A DNA stretch of 36,889 nt from Clostridia bacterium (GTDB taxonomy: Bacteria; Bacillota; Clostridia; Oscillospirales; CAG-272), in contig JAGCLY010000042.1 of the NCBI GenBank assembly GCA_017646745.1, positions 1 through 36,889 of the forward strand, given 5' to 3'. Made by a program: the position numbers and the translations under genes. The notes under the pieces were generated by a model, which did not search any database, was not told the origin of the DNA, and saw only the letters and a program-made list of their open reading frames with translations. Shown here in pieces: positions 6,821 to 15,908 of this stretch (its first letter is position 1; the number at the start of each line of letters is the position of its first letter).

Positions 6821-6843
6821 TAAGCAAGATACATGGAGGCGCT

Positions 6844-7629
6844 ATGGGTGAGCTTGTGATTTTTAATTTCATATTGATTGTCATAATCGCCATTGGATTA
6901 TGGTGTGCAAAAAAATACGTAAAAAGCAGTCGCGGACAGAATATAATGCTGATTTGTGCGGCGCTGTTTACTATATTGTGTCATTACAGCTCGCTGGTTT
7001 ATCATCATTTCCTTGATGGAACGGCGATGGAATATTTAAGGCATAATCCAAATCTGATCCTGCCCATCTATCCTTGTAACGTGGTGATGTGGTCTGCGTT
7101 GATCTTTGCCTTCTGCAAGGATAAAAGGAGTAAGCTTGGCGCATTTCTTGCCGATTATATTTTCTGGTTTGGAATCATATCGACGCTGGTTGGCATGTTT
7201 GCCAACGTGGATTTTATAAGAGAGCCCACTCTTGCCAACTTTGACGTTACAAAGGGAATTATTTCTCACGCTACGCTGCTGTATAACGTGATGCTTATAG
7301 CTCTGTTTGGATACGTTAAGGTGGATCTGTGGAAAAATATGAAGCATATTTTGATATCCATTTTGGAGATGATGGTTATAGGCCTTTATTGTAATCTGGT
7401 GTTCAGCACTTTAGTTTCGGATGAGATGGCATACGAGGTTAATTCTATGTTTCTGATTCATTCGCCCTTTGGCGGGCTTGATTTCCTCACCTATCCCATA
7501 ATCGGCCTTATAGCAATTCCTCTTTATTTCGGGCTGTTTGCTCTTTGTGAGTGCTTCGCTTACAAAAAGGGTGATAGATTTTACAACCGTCTTGGTCGCT
7601 GGATAGGTGATAAAAGGTCACAACAATAG
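6844..7629 (+). CDS. YwaF/TIGR02206-like integral membrane protein
   Basis: 261 residues with six or seven membrane segments. Family-like marks are the conserved patch PNLILPIYPCNVVMW at about residues 70-84 and HATLLYNVMLIALFGYV at about 140-157, and a total length typical of YwaF proteins. These relate to the eukaryotic TMEM164 fold; the bacterial function is not established to my knowledge. ATG with GGAGG close upstream. Single-gene transcription unit between its promoter and the terminator at 7732. Confidence 0.7.
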   Translation: MGELVIFNFILIVIIAIGLWCAKKYVKSSRGQNIMLICAALFTILCHYSSLVYHHFLDGTAMEYLRHNPNLILPIYPCNVVMWSALIFAFCKDKRSKLGAFLADYIFWFGIISTLVGMFANVDFIREPTLANFDVTKGIISHATLLYNVMLIALFGYVKVDLWKNMKHILISILEMMVIGLYCNLVFSTLVSDEMAYEVNSMFLIHSPFGGLDFLTYPIIGLIAIPLYFGLFALCECFAYKKGDRFYNRLGRWIGDKRSQQ

Positions 7630-7731
7630 CCGAGCTTGGATTTTATATTGATTGAAAAAGCCCTCGAATGAGTTGTATTTTAAGTGACAGCCTTGAGATT
7701 TAAAATGAATAAGTTTCCTACCGACAGAAAA

Positions 7732-7763
7732 AGGACAGAGAATGCTTTTGCGTTCTCTGTCCT
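7732..7763. terminator. Bidirectional terminator at the end of the surface-enzyme operon
   Basis: AGGACAGAGAA (7732-7742) pairs with TTCTCTGTCCT (7753-7763), 11 bp. On the minus strand it is followed by TTTTTCT, directly after the last gene of the large operon. On the plus strand a weaker CTTTGCTTT run follows, so it may also end the YwaF-like transcript. Confidence 0.8.
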
Positions 7764-7778
7764 CTTTGCTTTCCCAGA

Positions 7779-9890
7779 TTACTTGGAAACCGAGAAGGTT
7801 TCTGCAGGGGGATTATAGGTGTGGCTGCGGTTCTGGTACATGGTGAGCGATGCCTTGCAATTCAGGGCATTGTAAAGTGCCACGATACCGGTAGGCTCGG
7901 AGGTTGTGTCACCAAGACCTGCCGCAGAGATGCTTACCTCAACACTCTCGTCTATAAGGGTAGCGAGAGAGCAGCAATCGTAGTACATAAGTGCGTCGGT
8001 GTACTCGGGGTTCCAGCCGTCGAATCTGCCGAGGTTCTCGCCGCCGATGTCACAGAACCAGGTGAGCGCAACGCTCGCACGGGTAATGTCCTTATCTAGA
8101 GCGGTGATTGCTATAGCCTGGAAGCCTGCCTGGCTACCGCCGTCTACAACGAATGCATCCCCCTTTTCCCATCTGCCGAGGGGAGCGAGAGTTTCGCCGT
8201 TGTAGGTGATGGTTCCAAAGCTGTTATCGCCGATATATGCCTTAAGGAAGCGGGTTGCCATAATATTTCTGATAAACATATTCTTGAAATAAACGGTATC
8301 TCTGTTCTGGTTTTCGGTGAGATCAAAGCCGTAATTTTCGGGAGCAGCCGCATCGGGATCGTCGAGATGATAGCTGTGGGCACAGATGGTGAATACTGCC
8401 GCATCGCTGGTAAAGGCAGGCTTAGGCTTTTTGGTATTGCCGTAGCTTACGAAGCTCGCCTTAAGTCTGATGGAATCGCCGCTTACGGGAACAGAAAGAT
8501 AACCGGTTGCAAACTCGCCGCCGCCAACGTCGATCTCTACAAGGTAAAGCTTGTATGCGTCGGCCTTAGACTCGTCGTAATCAGCAACGTTAAGCTCCTC
8601 AAATCTGAGAAGGTTAATATCGCCTGCGTAGCAATCAGCAACGATGCCTGTCCAGTAGCTTTCAAGGTCGGAGGGAGCGTCACCGTAGGACTCGATATTC
8701 TCAAATCCTGCGATAGCGCCACCACGGAAGCAAAGATTTTCCTTTGCGCCGTTAGAGTTTACAACGTGCAGGTCGCTGTTGCCTTTGGTAAGCACGGTCT
8801 TGTTTTCATCGCATGCAAATACTGTCACACGGAGAGTACCGGGCTTAGACATACTGCCTGTAACGGTGAAGTGACCCAGCGAGCCGTCAACATATCCCTC
8901 GGTCTTTTCCTGACCGTCCTCACCCTCAATGGTGTAGTAGAAGTAGGGAACAGAGAGAACCTCCTCACCTGATAAAAGGAATACCTTAAAGTTCATTTCC
9001 TCGCCTACAGCATAGCTGATGGCGTCCTTGTTTGTAAAGCCTTCAAAGTGAAGAGTAGCCTTGGGATTCTCTTCAAGAAGGTCAAATACACTTCTCTCTG
9101 CATCACCAAGCAGATCTGCCTTGGTGACACGGTACACACAAAGATTGTCGACAACCGCAGTGAATTTGCCCTTGTCTTTCTCAAAGATTCTAAGCTTGGA
9201 GGAAACGAGCTCCTTGTCGGTCATCTTTCTTGCGCCAACCTCCTCGCCGTCTACAAGGATATGAACGTAGCTGCCGTCGTGATATGCGGCGATTTTGTAT
9301 TCCTTGCCGATTTCAAGCTTGGTGCCGCAGGAGGTCTTATCGTCCTCGATGTAGAGATAGCCCTCGCTGTCCATCTTTACGAACCAGTCGTAGGATACCT
9401 GTGTTGCGGTGGTGCTCTGTCTTACCCATGCGATAAGAGAAAACATCTTGCTGGGCAGCGCGCCGAGCTTAAGGTTGAATTCCAATACGAAGCTATCGTC
9501 GTCGAGGGCAAGGTTATTGTCCTTGATGTAAATTCTACCGCCGCTGTTCTCGTTGTAAAGATAGCCTGCCTCACCGGACTGAAGATACCAGCTGTCGCTG
9601 TCAACCTCAAGGCCAAATCCTGTGTTGCTAAGCTCGTCATTCATGCCTGTTACGTTGTCAAAGGTTGCATTGAAGATATAATCCTTGTTGTCAACCTCAG
9701 GCTGTTCGGTGTTGCCACCGTCAGTGTTATCACCGTCAGTGTTATCACCGTCGGTATTACCGCCGTCAGTGCTACCACTATCGGTATTGCCACCGTCGGG
9801 AGTTTCACCGTTGTTACCGCCGAGGTTGCAGGATGCCAGCATGGTGATCACCATGCATGCAAGTATAATTAATGATATAATTTTCTTCAT
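7779..9890 (-). CDS. CE7-type acetyl esterase lipoprotein with LamG-like domain
   Basis: 703 residues. A lipoprotein signal (LACMVITMLASC) anchors it outside the cell, followed by a Gly/Asn/Thr/Asp linker of 5-residue repeats (about 30-62), a concanavalin/LamG-like domain (about 68-255; ends IFEKDKGKFTAVVDNLCVYR), a beta-sandwich stretch, then a CE7 (acetyl xylan esterase/cephalosporin C deacetylase) alpha/beta hydrolase domain to the end. The nucleophile is Ser586 in DGGSQAG, the acid is probably Asp in the AAGLGDTTSEP segment, and the base is His690 in NRSHTYNPP. Likely removes acetyl groups from xylan or oligosaccharides at the cell surface. It is the last gene of the operon. Confidence 0.85.
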   Translation of the reverse strand: MKKIISLIILACMVITMLASCNLGGNNGETPDGGNTDSGSTDGGNTDGDNTDGDNTDGGNTEQPEVDNKDYIFNATFDNVTGMNDELSNTGFGLEVDSDSWYLQSGEAGYLYNENSGGRIYIKDNNLALDDDSFVLEFNLKLGALPSKMFSLIAWVRQSTTATQVSYDWFVKMDSEGYLYIEDDKTSCGTKLEIGKEYKIAAYHDGSYVHILVDGEEVGARKMTDKELVSSKLRIFEKDKGKFTAVVDNLCVYRVTKADLLGDAERSVFDLLEENPKATLHFEGFTNKDAISYAVGEEMNFKVFLLSGEEVLSVPYFYYTIEGEDGQEKTEGYVDGSLGHFTVTGSMSKPGTLRVTVFACDENKTVLTKGNSDLHVVNSNGAKENLCFRGGAIAGFENIESYGDAPSDLESYWTGIVADCYAGDINLLRFEELNVADYDESKADAYKLYLVEIDVGGGEFATGYLSVPVSGDSIRLKASFVSYGNTKKPKPAFTSDAAVFTICAHSYHLDDPDAAAPENYGFDLTENQNRDTVYFKNMFIRNIMATRFLKAYIGDNSFGTITYNGETLAPLGRWEKGDAFVVDGGSQAGFQAIAITALDKDITRASVALTWFCDIGGENLGRFDGWNPEYTDALMYYDCCSLATLIDESVEVSISAAGLGDTTSEPTGIVALYNALNCKASLTMYQNRSHTYNPPAETFSVSK
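9708..9800. repeat. 15 bp tandem repeats coding the linker of the CE7 lipoprotein
   Basis: About seven imperfect 15-base units encode the pentapeptide GGNTD and variants (DSGST, GDNTD). The same unit recurs in two neighbouring genes (11358-11520 and 13973-14092). Confidence 0.85.
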
Positions 9891-9899
9891 TTTTACCTC

Positions 9900-11609
9900 T
9901 TACTCTTCGGTTGTAGAACCGATCTCATATACAAAGTTCACTGTGGGGATAGCGTGTGTCTTGTTCTCCATAGATGCAAACTTAATACCGCTAACATTGA
10001 AGTCAAAGCCCATTACTGCGATGCCGTAGTAATCGCCCTCCTCCATGCAGATAAACTGCTCTACATCGGTATAATTAAGAATGTAGGTGATTGTGTTGCC
10101 ACTCTTAACAACGTTAACCTCGCCCAGTGCGGTATCCTTGAAGATAAAGGTCGCATCGCCTCTGTACAGCGCCGCGTTAGATTCGCCCCTCTTACAGTTG
10201 TTCCAGGTCAGGGTAGTGAAGTCTGCGTTGCTTACGCCCTCGCCGGGAAGGTAGCCAAACGCGCTACCAAGCAGGTCTGCGGTAATAAGGTCAGCGCCTT
10301 CGGTAATGGTAAAGCTGAACTCAACCTTTGCGCTATCTTTGTAGTTCTGTACAGCGGGGTCGGAAAGAATGTTTGCAAAGTTGTACATGAAGATAGGTCT
10401 GGAGCCATTCTTGTTGGTACCAACAAAATCTCTGCCGGCTCTGTTGTCATCGGCATAGGAGCCGGATGCAATGTAGGTATCTGCTATGATATTGCCTTCT
10501 ATCTCAACTCTGGTGCCGTCGCTGGGGGTATCATTGCCGCCCAGATCTCCGCCGCCGGGATTGTCGGAAGGAAGGTCGCTCTTGCCGCTGTTGTTAGGAT
10601 TAGGATCATTTTCTGCGCCAATGTAGTAGTGGTCACGGTCATCAACGAAATCGTATCCTGTACCTGTCACAAGGGTCTTGAAGATGTTGAAGTATCTGTA
10701 TCCGAATACACGAAGGCTGGGTGCGTCGAAGTGGATAATATCGCTGTTGAGAGTAAGTCCCTCTGCATCCGCTACGCCATAGTTCTTGTAAACGCCACTG
10801 AGCTGGTTAAGCTGTGCGTGGAAGGTCTCTCTCTGAGAGGGATTGGTGCTGGTCTCACGAAGCTCACCGGTGATGATAATGATCTTGTCTGCATCAAGGC
10901 CAAGCTCGGCGATCATTGCATCGAGAATAACCTGCAGCTTCTCTGCATAGGTTGCGTGGTTGGATCTGTTAGACTCGCCCTGGTGCCAAAGGATTGCACA
11001 GATCTCAGAGGTCTTCTGTGCCTCCTTTGCTCTTGCGATAGCGTCGTTGTAATATGTACCGCCAACCTTCCAGTCGGAGATAGATGTACCGCCGAATGCA
11101 GCAGGGATAAGACCAATCTCGCAGTCAAATGTGTCTACAAATCCTTTTGCAAAGGATGCCGCAAGGCCTACACCTGCCGCAGACTTGTCGTAGTGGATAG
11201 GCTCTTCCATCTTAACCCACTCATTGGACTTGTTAAGCATTAGAATTCTGTCATCGCTGATGGCCTCAACGTCCTCTGCGAAGCCACGGCCAGCCATGTT
11301 AGACTGACCGATAAGCAGAACCGACTGTCTGCCCTCAAAGTATACTGTATTCTCGGTGTTGCCGCCATTCTCGGTGTTACCGCCGTCAGTGTTACCGCCG
11401 TCAGTGTTACCGCCGTCAGTGTTACCGCCGTCGGTGTTGCTGCCATCGGTGTTGCCACCGTCAGTGTTGCCGCCGTCAGTGTTGCTGCCATCGGTGTTGC
11501 CGCCGTCGGTATTGCCACCATTGTCAGGAATAAGGAAGCAACCTACCATAAGCATCACAACCATAGACAGGGTAATAAGGAGGCTGATAATCTTAGAAAA
11601 ATTCTTCAT
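9900..11609 (-). CDS. SGNH/SASA (CE6-type) esterase lipoprotein with CBM96-like domain
   Basis: 569 residues. Signal with lipobox LMVGC, then an 11-unit GGNTD/GSNTD linker (about 31-88), a sialate O-acetylesterase/CE6-type SGNH domain (about 90-350) and a C-terminal CBM96/DNRLRE-like beta-sandwich (about 373-566). Catalytic residues are in place: Ser103 in LIGQSNMAGRG, Glu212 in LWHQGESN, and His293 in DIIHFDAPSLR. The probable role is O-deacetylation of a surface-bound polysaccharide. ATG behind GAGGTACAAA; 16 bases after the alpha/beta hydrolase gene. It is a close paralogue of the gene at 14246. Confidence 0.85.
   Translation of the reverse strand: MKNFSKIISLLITLSMVVMLMVGCFLIPDNGGNTDGGNTDGSNTDGGNTDGGNTDGSNTDGGNTDGGNTDGGNTDGGNTENGGNTENTVYFEGRQSVLLIGQSNMAGRGFAEDVEAISDDRILMLNKSNEWVKMEEPIHYDKSAAGVGLAASFAKGFVDTFDCEIGLIPAAFGGTSISDWKVGGTYYNDAIARAKEAQKTSEICAILWHQGESNRSNHATYAEKLQVILDAMIAELGLDADKIIIITGELRETSTNPSQRETFHAQLNQLSGVYKNYGVADAEGLTLNSDIIHFDAPSLRVFGYRYFNIFKTLVTGTGYDFVDDRDHYYIGAENDPNPNNSGKSDLPSDNPGGGDLGGNDTPSDGTRVEIEGNIIADTYIASGSYADDNRAGRDFVGTNKNGSRPIFMYNFANILSDPAVQNYKDSAKVEFSFTITEGADLITADLLGSAFGYLPGEGVSNADFTTLTWNNCKRGESNAALYRGDATFIFKDTALGEVNVVKSGNTITYILNYTDVEQFICMEEGDYYGIAVMGFDFNVSGIKFASMENKTHAIPTVNFVYEIGSTTEE
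11358..11520. repeat. 15 bp tandem repeats coding the linker of the first SASA lipoprotein
   Basis: About eleven units of the form GTTACCGCCGTCAGT on the plus strand, differing by a few third-position changes, encode GGNTD or GSNTD. Several adjacent units are identical, so slippage or recombination could change the linker length. Confidence 0.9.
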
Positions 11610-11625
11610 TTTGTACCTCTATATA

Positions 11626-14205
11626 TTATTTATTGTAAACAAAGCTTACTGCGGGTGCATCGTAGCTCTTGTTTTCCATAGATGCGATAGAAATTCCACT
11701 AGTACCAACTGTACGGAATACAAATACAGCATTACCGTCAGCATCAATCATATTTTCGATTTCCGAATAATCGAAGGTGAAGGTAAGTATACCGTCGTAA
11801 TAGGATATATTGTCGGGAGAAACTGCCGCCGATTCGCTGGAGAGGATGTTTGTAGCACTTCCCCAATGAAGTGCGTTGTGACTTCCGCCGGATTTAAGAT
11901 TCTTCCATGTAACATTAGAGAATGCAACGTCTGTAATTCCTTCACCCGCAGTAAATCCACCAAAGGTAAACTTAGTAGTATTAACCAGGCTGTCTGCCCC
12001 CTTTGCAATTGCAAAGCTGAACTGTATCTTGCCACTGTCTTTATAGCTTTCAAAGTCAGCGCTTGATAAAATGTCGGAGAAATTAAACTTGAAATATGCT
12101 CTGTAATACTCGGAATAGGTGCCGAGAGCATCCTTAGACGTACTGTAATCCAGTTCCTGTGCCGATGCGCTGTTAGATGCAACATAAGTGTCCTCAACGA
12201 TCGAGCCGCTAATAGAGGAGTTGTAGATAATCTCGGGTGCCTTTTCGCCCTCAAGGTAAACAAATTCCAGCTCTGCGCCCTCAACTGTATTACCGTTCTT
12301 ATCTACTATGGTAGATTCAACTACAATTTTGTAGCTTGCATTATAAATTAATGCGCCCTCGGTGGGTACAAAGATCCACTGTGTGCCACCTCTTGCAGAT
12401 GTCCACTCGCCCGATACAGGATTGCCATCTGCATCAAGAAGCTTAAGAGCAGATTTAGCATCAAGGGCAGCAATGAACTGAACGAAAATACCGTCATCCT
12501 CGCTTACCTCGCCATTAAGGTTAACAGATGTGTGAAGAAGGCTTGCGCTCTCGCCCTTAAGGTGATAAGCAAAGAAGGACTTAAATGCCTCGTAGTAGTT
12601 GTAGCCATAAAGCTTATCGCTCTTGTTCGGGGGATAGGTATGATTTACGCTGTACATAATAAGGGGAACCCAGTCACAACCGGATCTATCCATATTACCA
12701 AGAACGTCCTTGGTTTTAAAGAACTTTTCCCAGGAGTTGTACTCGCACTTTTCGCCAACGCCAACCATCTGGGGGATGTTGCTTTCATCAAGGTATCTGC
12801 ACTCGTTAGTTGCATTACCCATAGAGTGATATACGCAGGTTACGTTTGAAGTAATCTTGGTACCGTCCTTATAGGTCTTGAAGGGCTGCTCGCCAAAGCA
12901 CTCGCCCTTTTCAAATCCACCGTAGGTGTAAACCTCGGCAAGAGCCTCGGGATCTATAGTGGCAAGGTCGGCCTGCTTGAAGAGTGCTACCCAAGAGGAC
13001 TTGGAGTGACCGTAGATACCGATGCTCTCGTTGGAGTAACCGAGATCGTCCGAATAATACTTTACGCATCTCAATGCCGCGGTCATAAATCTCGTTCCCA
13101 TATAGGTCTGAAGAGTGTAGTTAGGCTCTATGTGTCCCCAGCCTGCCTCATCCTTCATAAAGGGGAAGTAATCGTGGTCGAGTGATGTGAGTGCATATCC
13201 ACCAAAGAGAAATCCTGCATACTGATGTCTCTCGGATTTAGATGAAAGCGAAACGTTTCTTATCGGGCCTGAAGATGCAGCCATAATTACAGGTATGTTG
13301 CCCTCAGGGTTTGCAGGATAGATAATATCGAGATGGTAGGTAAGATACTTGTAGTTGCCTGCCTCATCCTTTGCGGTAAGTGACTCACCGTTTTTCATAG
13401 GAATATCGTCAAGAGTGGTTGCTTTTGTCCAAGCTTCACCAACCTTGTTTATAATCTGGGTCTGGTTATTCCACACGTCAATAATCTTGTTAACAACACC
13501 CTTAGGCGCATGCTTCATAATATTGAAGAACTCAATATCGCGTACGATTCGGTAGCCCGCGGGAATAAGATATGTTTCATTTTTGCTGTATGAAAGATCA
13601 CCGAGATAAGAGCCGTTTTCAGACATTTTAACTTTTTGAGCAGTTGCCGATTCCTCAAGGTAGGGGGAAATTGCACGCTCTGCGTTCTGATAATCAAGAA
13701 CAACTACTATGTATTCCTCGAGTAGATCACGAATAATAGATACGTCGCTGTCTGTACCAATACGCGCCTCGTTGTGACCGATAACATACATAGCAACGGG
13801 ATTTGACGCATCGTTTGCATCGAGCTTATTGAATGTGTAGGTCTTTATAGCCGATTCGGTAAACTTGTCATCCACCTCTTCTTCATTAACCTTAAGCTCC
13901 GAGAAAGCGAGGAGTATCTCATCAATTCCGTTCTTACCTGCATCGGGGTCGGGCTCGGTGGGCTTGTTTTCGTTACCACCGTCAGTATTACCACCGTCGG
14001 TATTGCCACCGTCGGTATTGCCACCATCGGTATTGCCACCATCGGTGTTACCACCGTCGGTGTTGCCGCCATCGGTGTTGCCGCCTGCGGGATTATCTAT
14101 ATCGCCCGTGCCGTCGCCGTTACCCTTGTCGGGATTGATAAGCGAGCAGGAGCAGAAAATCGCAAGACATAAAGACAATATCAATAAAAGTTTGAATATT
14201 CTCAT
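11626..14205 (-). CDS. Alpha/beta hydrolase esterase lipoprotein with CBM96-like domain
   Basis: From the ATG at 14205 it codes for 859 residues (an upstream GTG at 14232 is possible but sits directly against the Shine-Dalgarno). Order: lipoprotein signal (AIFCSC), GGNTD linker (about 35-80), a region I cannot assign, an alpha/beta hydrolase (about 290-560), a short beta region, and a CBM96-like C-terminus (about 665-857). The nucleophile elbow GIYGHSKSSW gives Ser401 and SVNHTYPP gives His522. It resembles large esterases of the CE15/CE7 kind, but the family is unsettled. Likely an ester-cleaving surface enzyme acting with its neighbours. Confidence 0.7.
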   Translation of the reverse strand: MRIFKLLLILSLCLAIFCSCSLINPDKGNGDGTGDIDNPAGGNTDGGNTDGGNTDGGNTDGGNTDGGNTDGGNTDGGNENKPTEPDPDAGKNGIDEILLAFSELKVNEEEVDDKFTESAIKTYTFNKLDANDASNPVAMYVIGHNEARIGTDSDVSIIRDLLEEYIVVVLDYQNAERAISPYLEESATAQKVKMSENGSYLGDLSYSKNETYLIPAGYRIVRDIEFFNIMKHAPKGVVNKIIDVWNNQTQIINKVGEAWTKATTLDDIPMKNGESLTAKDEAGNYKYLTYHLDIIYPANPEGNIPVIMAASSGPIRNVSLSSKSERHQYAGFLFGGYALTSLDHDYFPFMKDEAGWGHIEPNYTLQTYMGTRFMTAALRCVKYYSDDLGYSNESIGIYGHSKSSWVALFKQADLATIDPEALAEVYTYGGFEKGECFGEQPFKTYKDGTKITSNVTCVYHSMGNATNECRYLDESNIPQMVGVGEKCEYNSWEKFFKTKDVLGNMDRSGCDWVPLIMYSVNHTYPPNKSDKLYGYNYYEAFKSFFAYHLKGESASLLHTSVNLNGEVSEDDGIFVQFIAALDAKSALKLLDADGNPVSGEWTSARGGTQWIFVPTEGALIYNASYKIVVESTIVDKNGNTVEGAELEFVYLEGEKAPEIIYNSSISGSIVEDTYVASNSASAQELDYSTSKDALGTYSEYYRAYFKFNFSDILSSADFESYKDSGKIQFSFAIAKGADSLVNTTKFTFGGFTAGEGITDVAFSNVTWKNLKSGGSHNALHWGSATNILSSESAAVSPDNISYYDGILTFTFDYSEIENMIDADGNAVFVFRTVGTSGISIASMENKSYDAPAVSFVYNK
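13973..14092. repeat. 15 bp tandem repeats coding the linker of the alpha/beta hydrolase
   Basis: Seven to eight nearly identical units encoding GGNTD, following AGGNTD near the signal peptide. Same unit as in the arrays at 9708 and 11358. Confidence 0.9.
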
Positions 14206-14215
14206 AATTTTAATA

Positions 14216-14240
14216 GTGGAGGATATCTCCACACCTCCTT
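14216..14240 (-). promoter_or_regulatory. Ribosome binding site separated from the start by a hairpin
   Basis: AAGGAGGT (14233-14240) is followed on the minus strand by a perfect 6 bp hairpin, GTGGAG/CTCCAC with loop ATATC (14216-14232), and then the ATG at 14205. Linear spacing is too long for efficient initiation at that ATG; folding of the hairpin would bring the two to a normal distance. Alternatively the GTG inside the hairpin is the start. Confidence 0.4.
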
Positions 14241-14245
14241 AATAA

Positions 14246-15847
14246 TTACTGATAATAAACGTATTTTACTTTAGGAGAAGCAAACTGAGTATTTTCCATT
14301 GAGGCAATGTAAATATCAGTGGTTACTGAAATACGAAGCATAAAGACTGCATCGCCGTTCTCGCTTACAAAATCTGCAATCTCGCTATAGCTGAATGTAA
14401 GGGTCAGGTAACCGTTGCTATAAAAAACTTTGTCACCAAGGGTTGCTCCGTCAAGGAGCTTTGTTCCGCTTCCCCAGTTAAGCTCGGGGTGACTTCCATC
14501 CGATTTAAGGCTGTTCCATGACAGCTCTGAGAAGGGAACGTCTGTCGTTGTCTCTCCGGGGATATATCCGCTGAAGGTGATTTTGGTTTCATCGGTGAAC
14601 TCTCCGCCCGAGAGCGCAAAAATAAATTGGATCTTGGCATCCTCTCGATCGGGATCAAAGTCCGCACGATCGATTATATCAATAAGATTGAACTTGAAAT
14701 AGGATCTGTACAAATTGGAATTTGTACCGAGTGTAGTTTTTGAGGTGCTGTAGTCGGCATCCTTGGCAGATGAATTTGTGTTTGAAACAAACGTGTCATC
14801 TTCAATGGTGCCAAAGACCTCTATTTTAGTAAGAGATGGATCTACGTCATCCTCAGGACCAACGTAGCCACTGTCAGGATCTCTCTTTTCACCGATAAAG
14901 TAATGCTCGGGATCGTCAACATACTCGAAATGCTCACCAGTTACAAACGTCTTGAATATATCGAAATATCTGTAGCCGAACACACGAAGGCTTGCCGCAT
15001 CAAAGTGGCTGTTGTCGCTGTTCATAGTAAGCGTTTCTGCCGAAGCAACTCCGTATCTTTCAAAATCGTCGCAAAGAGAGCGAAGCTGCTCGTGGGTCAT
15101 ATTTCTTTGTTCCTCTTCAACGCTGTAACAGGTTTCCCCAGTCACGATAACTATCTTATCTCTGTCAAGACCGAGATCGGAAATAAAGCCGTTAATAATA
15201 GCCTTAAGCTTTTCTCCATAGGCAGTATCGCCCGATCCGCCGTGATGCCATAGGATAGCGCAGATCTCAGAATCCTCCTGAGCCGCCCTTGCCATTTCCA
15301 ACGCACGGTTGTAGTATGTACCGCCAACCTTCCATTGTGCAAGCGAGGTACCGCCGTATGCAGCGGGGATTAGTCCAACCTCGCAGTCGAAGGTGTCAAC
15401 AAAGCCCTTGGCAAATGATGCCGCAAGTCCTACACCCGCTGCCGTCTTGTCATAATGTATTGGCTCTTCCATTTTCACCCACTCAAGAGACTCGTTCTGC
15501 ATAAGAATTCTGTCATCGCTGATAGGCTCAACATGGGAAAGATTTCCTCTGCCCGCCATGTTTGAACGACCGATGAGTAGAATGGACTGTCTGCCCTTGA
15601 AGTAAGGCTCGTCGCCCTTGTCCGAGGGGTCGTTTTCATCAGGTACTTCTTCGTTTGGGGTTTTATCGTCGGGAATATTGTCGCCGGTATTTCCGGAATT
15701 AACTCCGTTGTCGGGAGTCTGATCTGAGTTACCGTTACCATTATCCCCCTGCTGACCGTTGTTAGGATTAATCAGGGAGCAGGAGCACAGCAGGGAAATA
15801 ATCAGAACTAATAGGATGGATGACCTTAAAATGTTGTTTTTCATCAT
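14246..15847 (-). CDS. SASA/CE6-like lipoprotein with altered active site and CBM96-like domain
   Basis: 533 residues; signal with lipobox LLCSC, a Gly/Asn/Asp/Pro linker (no GGNTD array here), an SGNH/SASA domain (about 82-320) and a CBM96-like C-terminal domain (about 338-531). It is clearly a paralogue of the esterase at 9900, sharing long stretches such as EPISDDRILM, YDKTAAGVGLAASFAKGF and SHFDAASLRVFGYRYF. However, the nucleophile block reads IGRSNMAGRG (Arg94 in place of Gln) and the HQGE block reads WHHGGSGD, with Gly204 where the partner has Glu212. Ser95 and the His remain. Activity is doubtful or changed; it may mainly bind glycan. Confidence 0.8.
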   Translation of the reverse strand: MMKNNILRSSILLVLIISLLCSCSLINPNNGQQGDNGNGNSDQTPDNGVNSGNTGDNIPDDKTPNEEVPDENDPSDKGDEPYFKGRQSILLIGRSNMAGRGNLSHVEPISDDRILMQNESLEWVKMEEPIHYDKTAAGVGLAASFAKGFVDTFDCEVGLIPAAYGGTSLAQWKVGGTYYNRALEMARAAQEDSEICAILWHHGGSGDTAYGEKLKAIINGFISDLGLDRDKIVIVTGETCYSVEEEQRNMTHEQLRSLCDDFERYGVASAETLTMNSDNSHFDAASLRVFGYRYFDIFKTFVTGEHFEYVDDPEHYFIGEKRDPDSGYVGPEDDVDPSLTKIEVFGTIEDDTFVSNTNSSAKDADYSTSKTTLGTNSNLYRSYFKFNLIDIIDRADFDPDREDAKIQFIFALSGGEFTDETKITFSGYIPGETTTDVPFSELSWNSLKSDGSHPELNWGSGTKLLDGATLGDKVFYSNGYLTLTFSYSEIADFVSENGDAVFMLRISVTTDIYIASMENTQFASPKVKYVYYQ

Positions 15848-15869
15848 ATTACTTCCTTATTTTATTAAA

Positions 15870-15896
15870 GGCAGGAGGAGAATTTCTCCCCCTGCC
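15870..15896 (-). other. Intercistronic RNA hairpin within the operon
   Basis: Arms 15870-15881 and 15885-15896 around a 3-base loop. One plus-strand A-C mismatch (15876/15890) becomes a U-G pair on the minus strand, so the stem is complete only in the minus-strand RNA. It lies between the Cys-rich protein gene and the altered SASA gene. There is no good U-run, so it is more likely an mRNA stabiliser, processing site or partial terminator. Confidence 0.6.
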
Positions 15897-15908
15897 ATAT
15901 GGGTTTAT

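Noticed and set aside
9954..11243. Long plus-strand open frame opposite the first SASA lipoprotein, and similar long frames opposite other genes of the operon
   Set aside because: Their products are Cys/Val/Ala-rich shadows of a GC-biased coding strand without ribosome binding sites, domains or signals; the minus-strand genes explain the sequence.
11358..11520. Regular short repeats resembling a CRISPR array
   Set aside because: Units are contiguous 15-mers in frame with a coding sequence, with no spacers and no cas genes.
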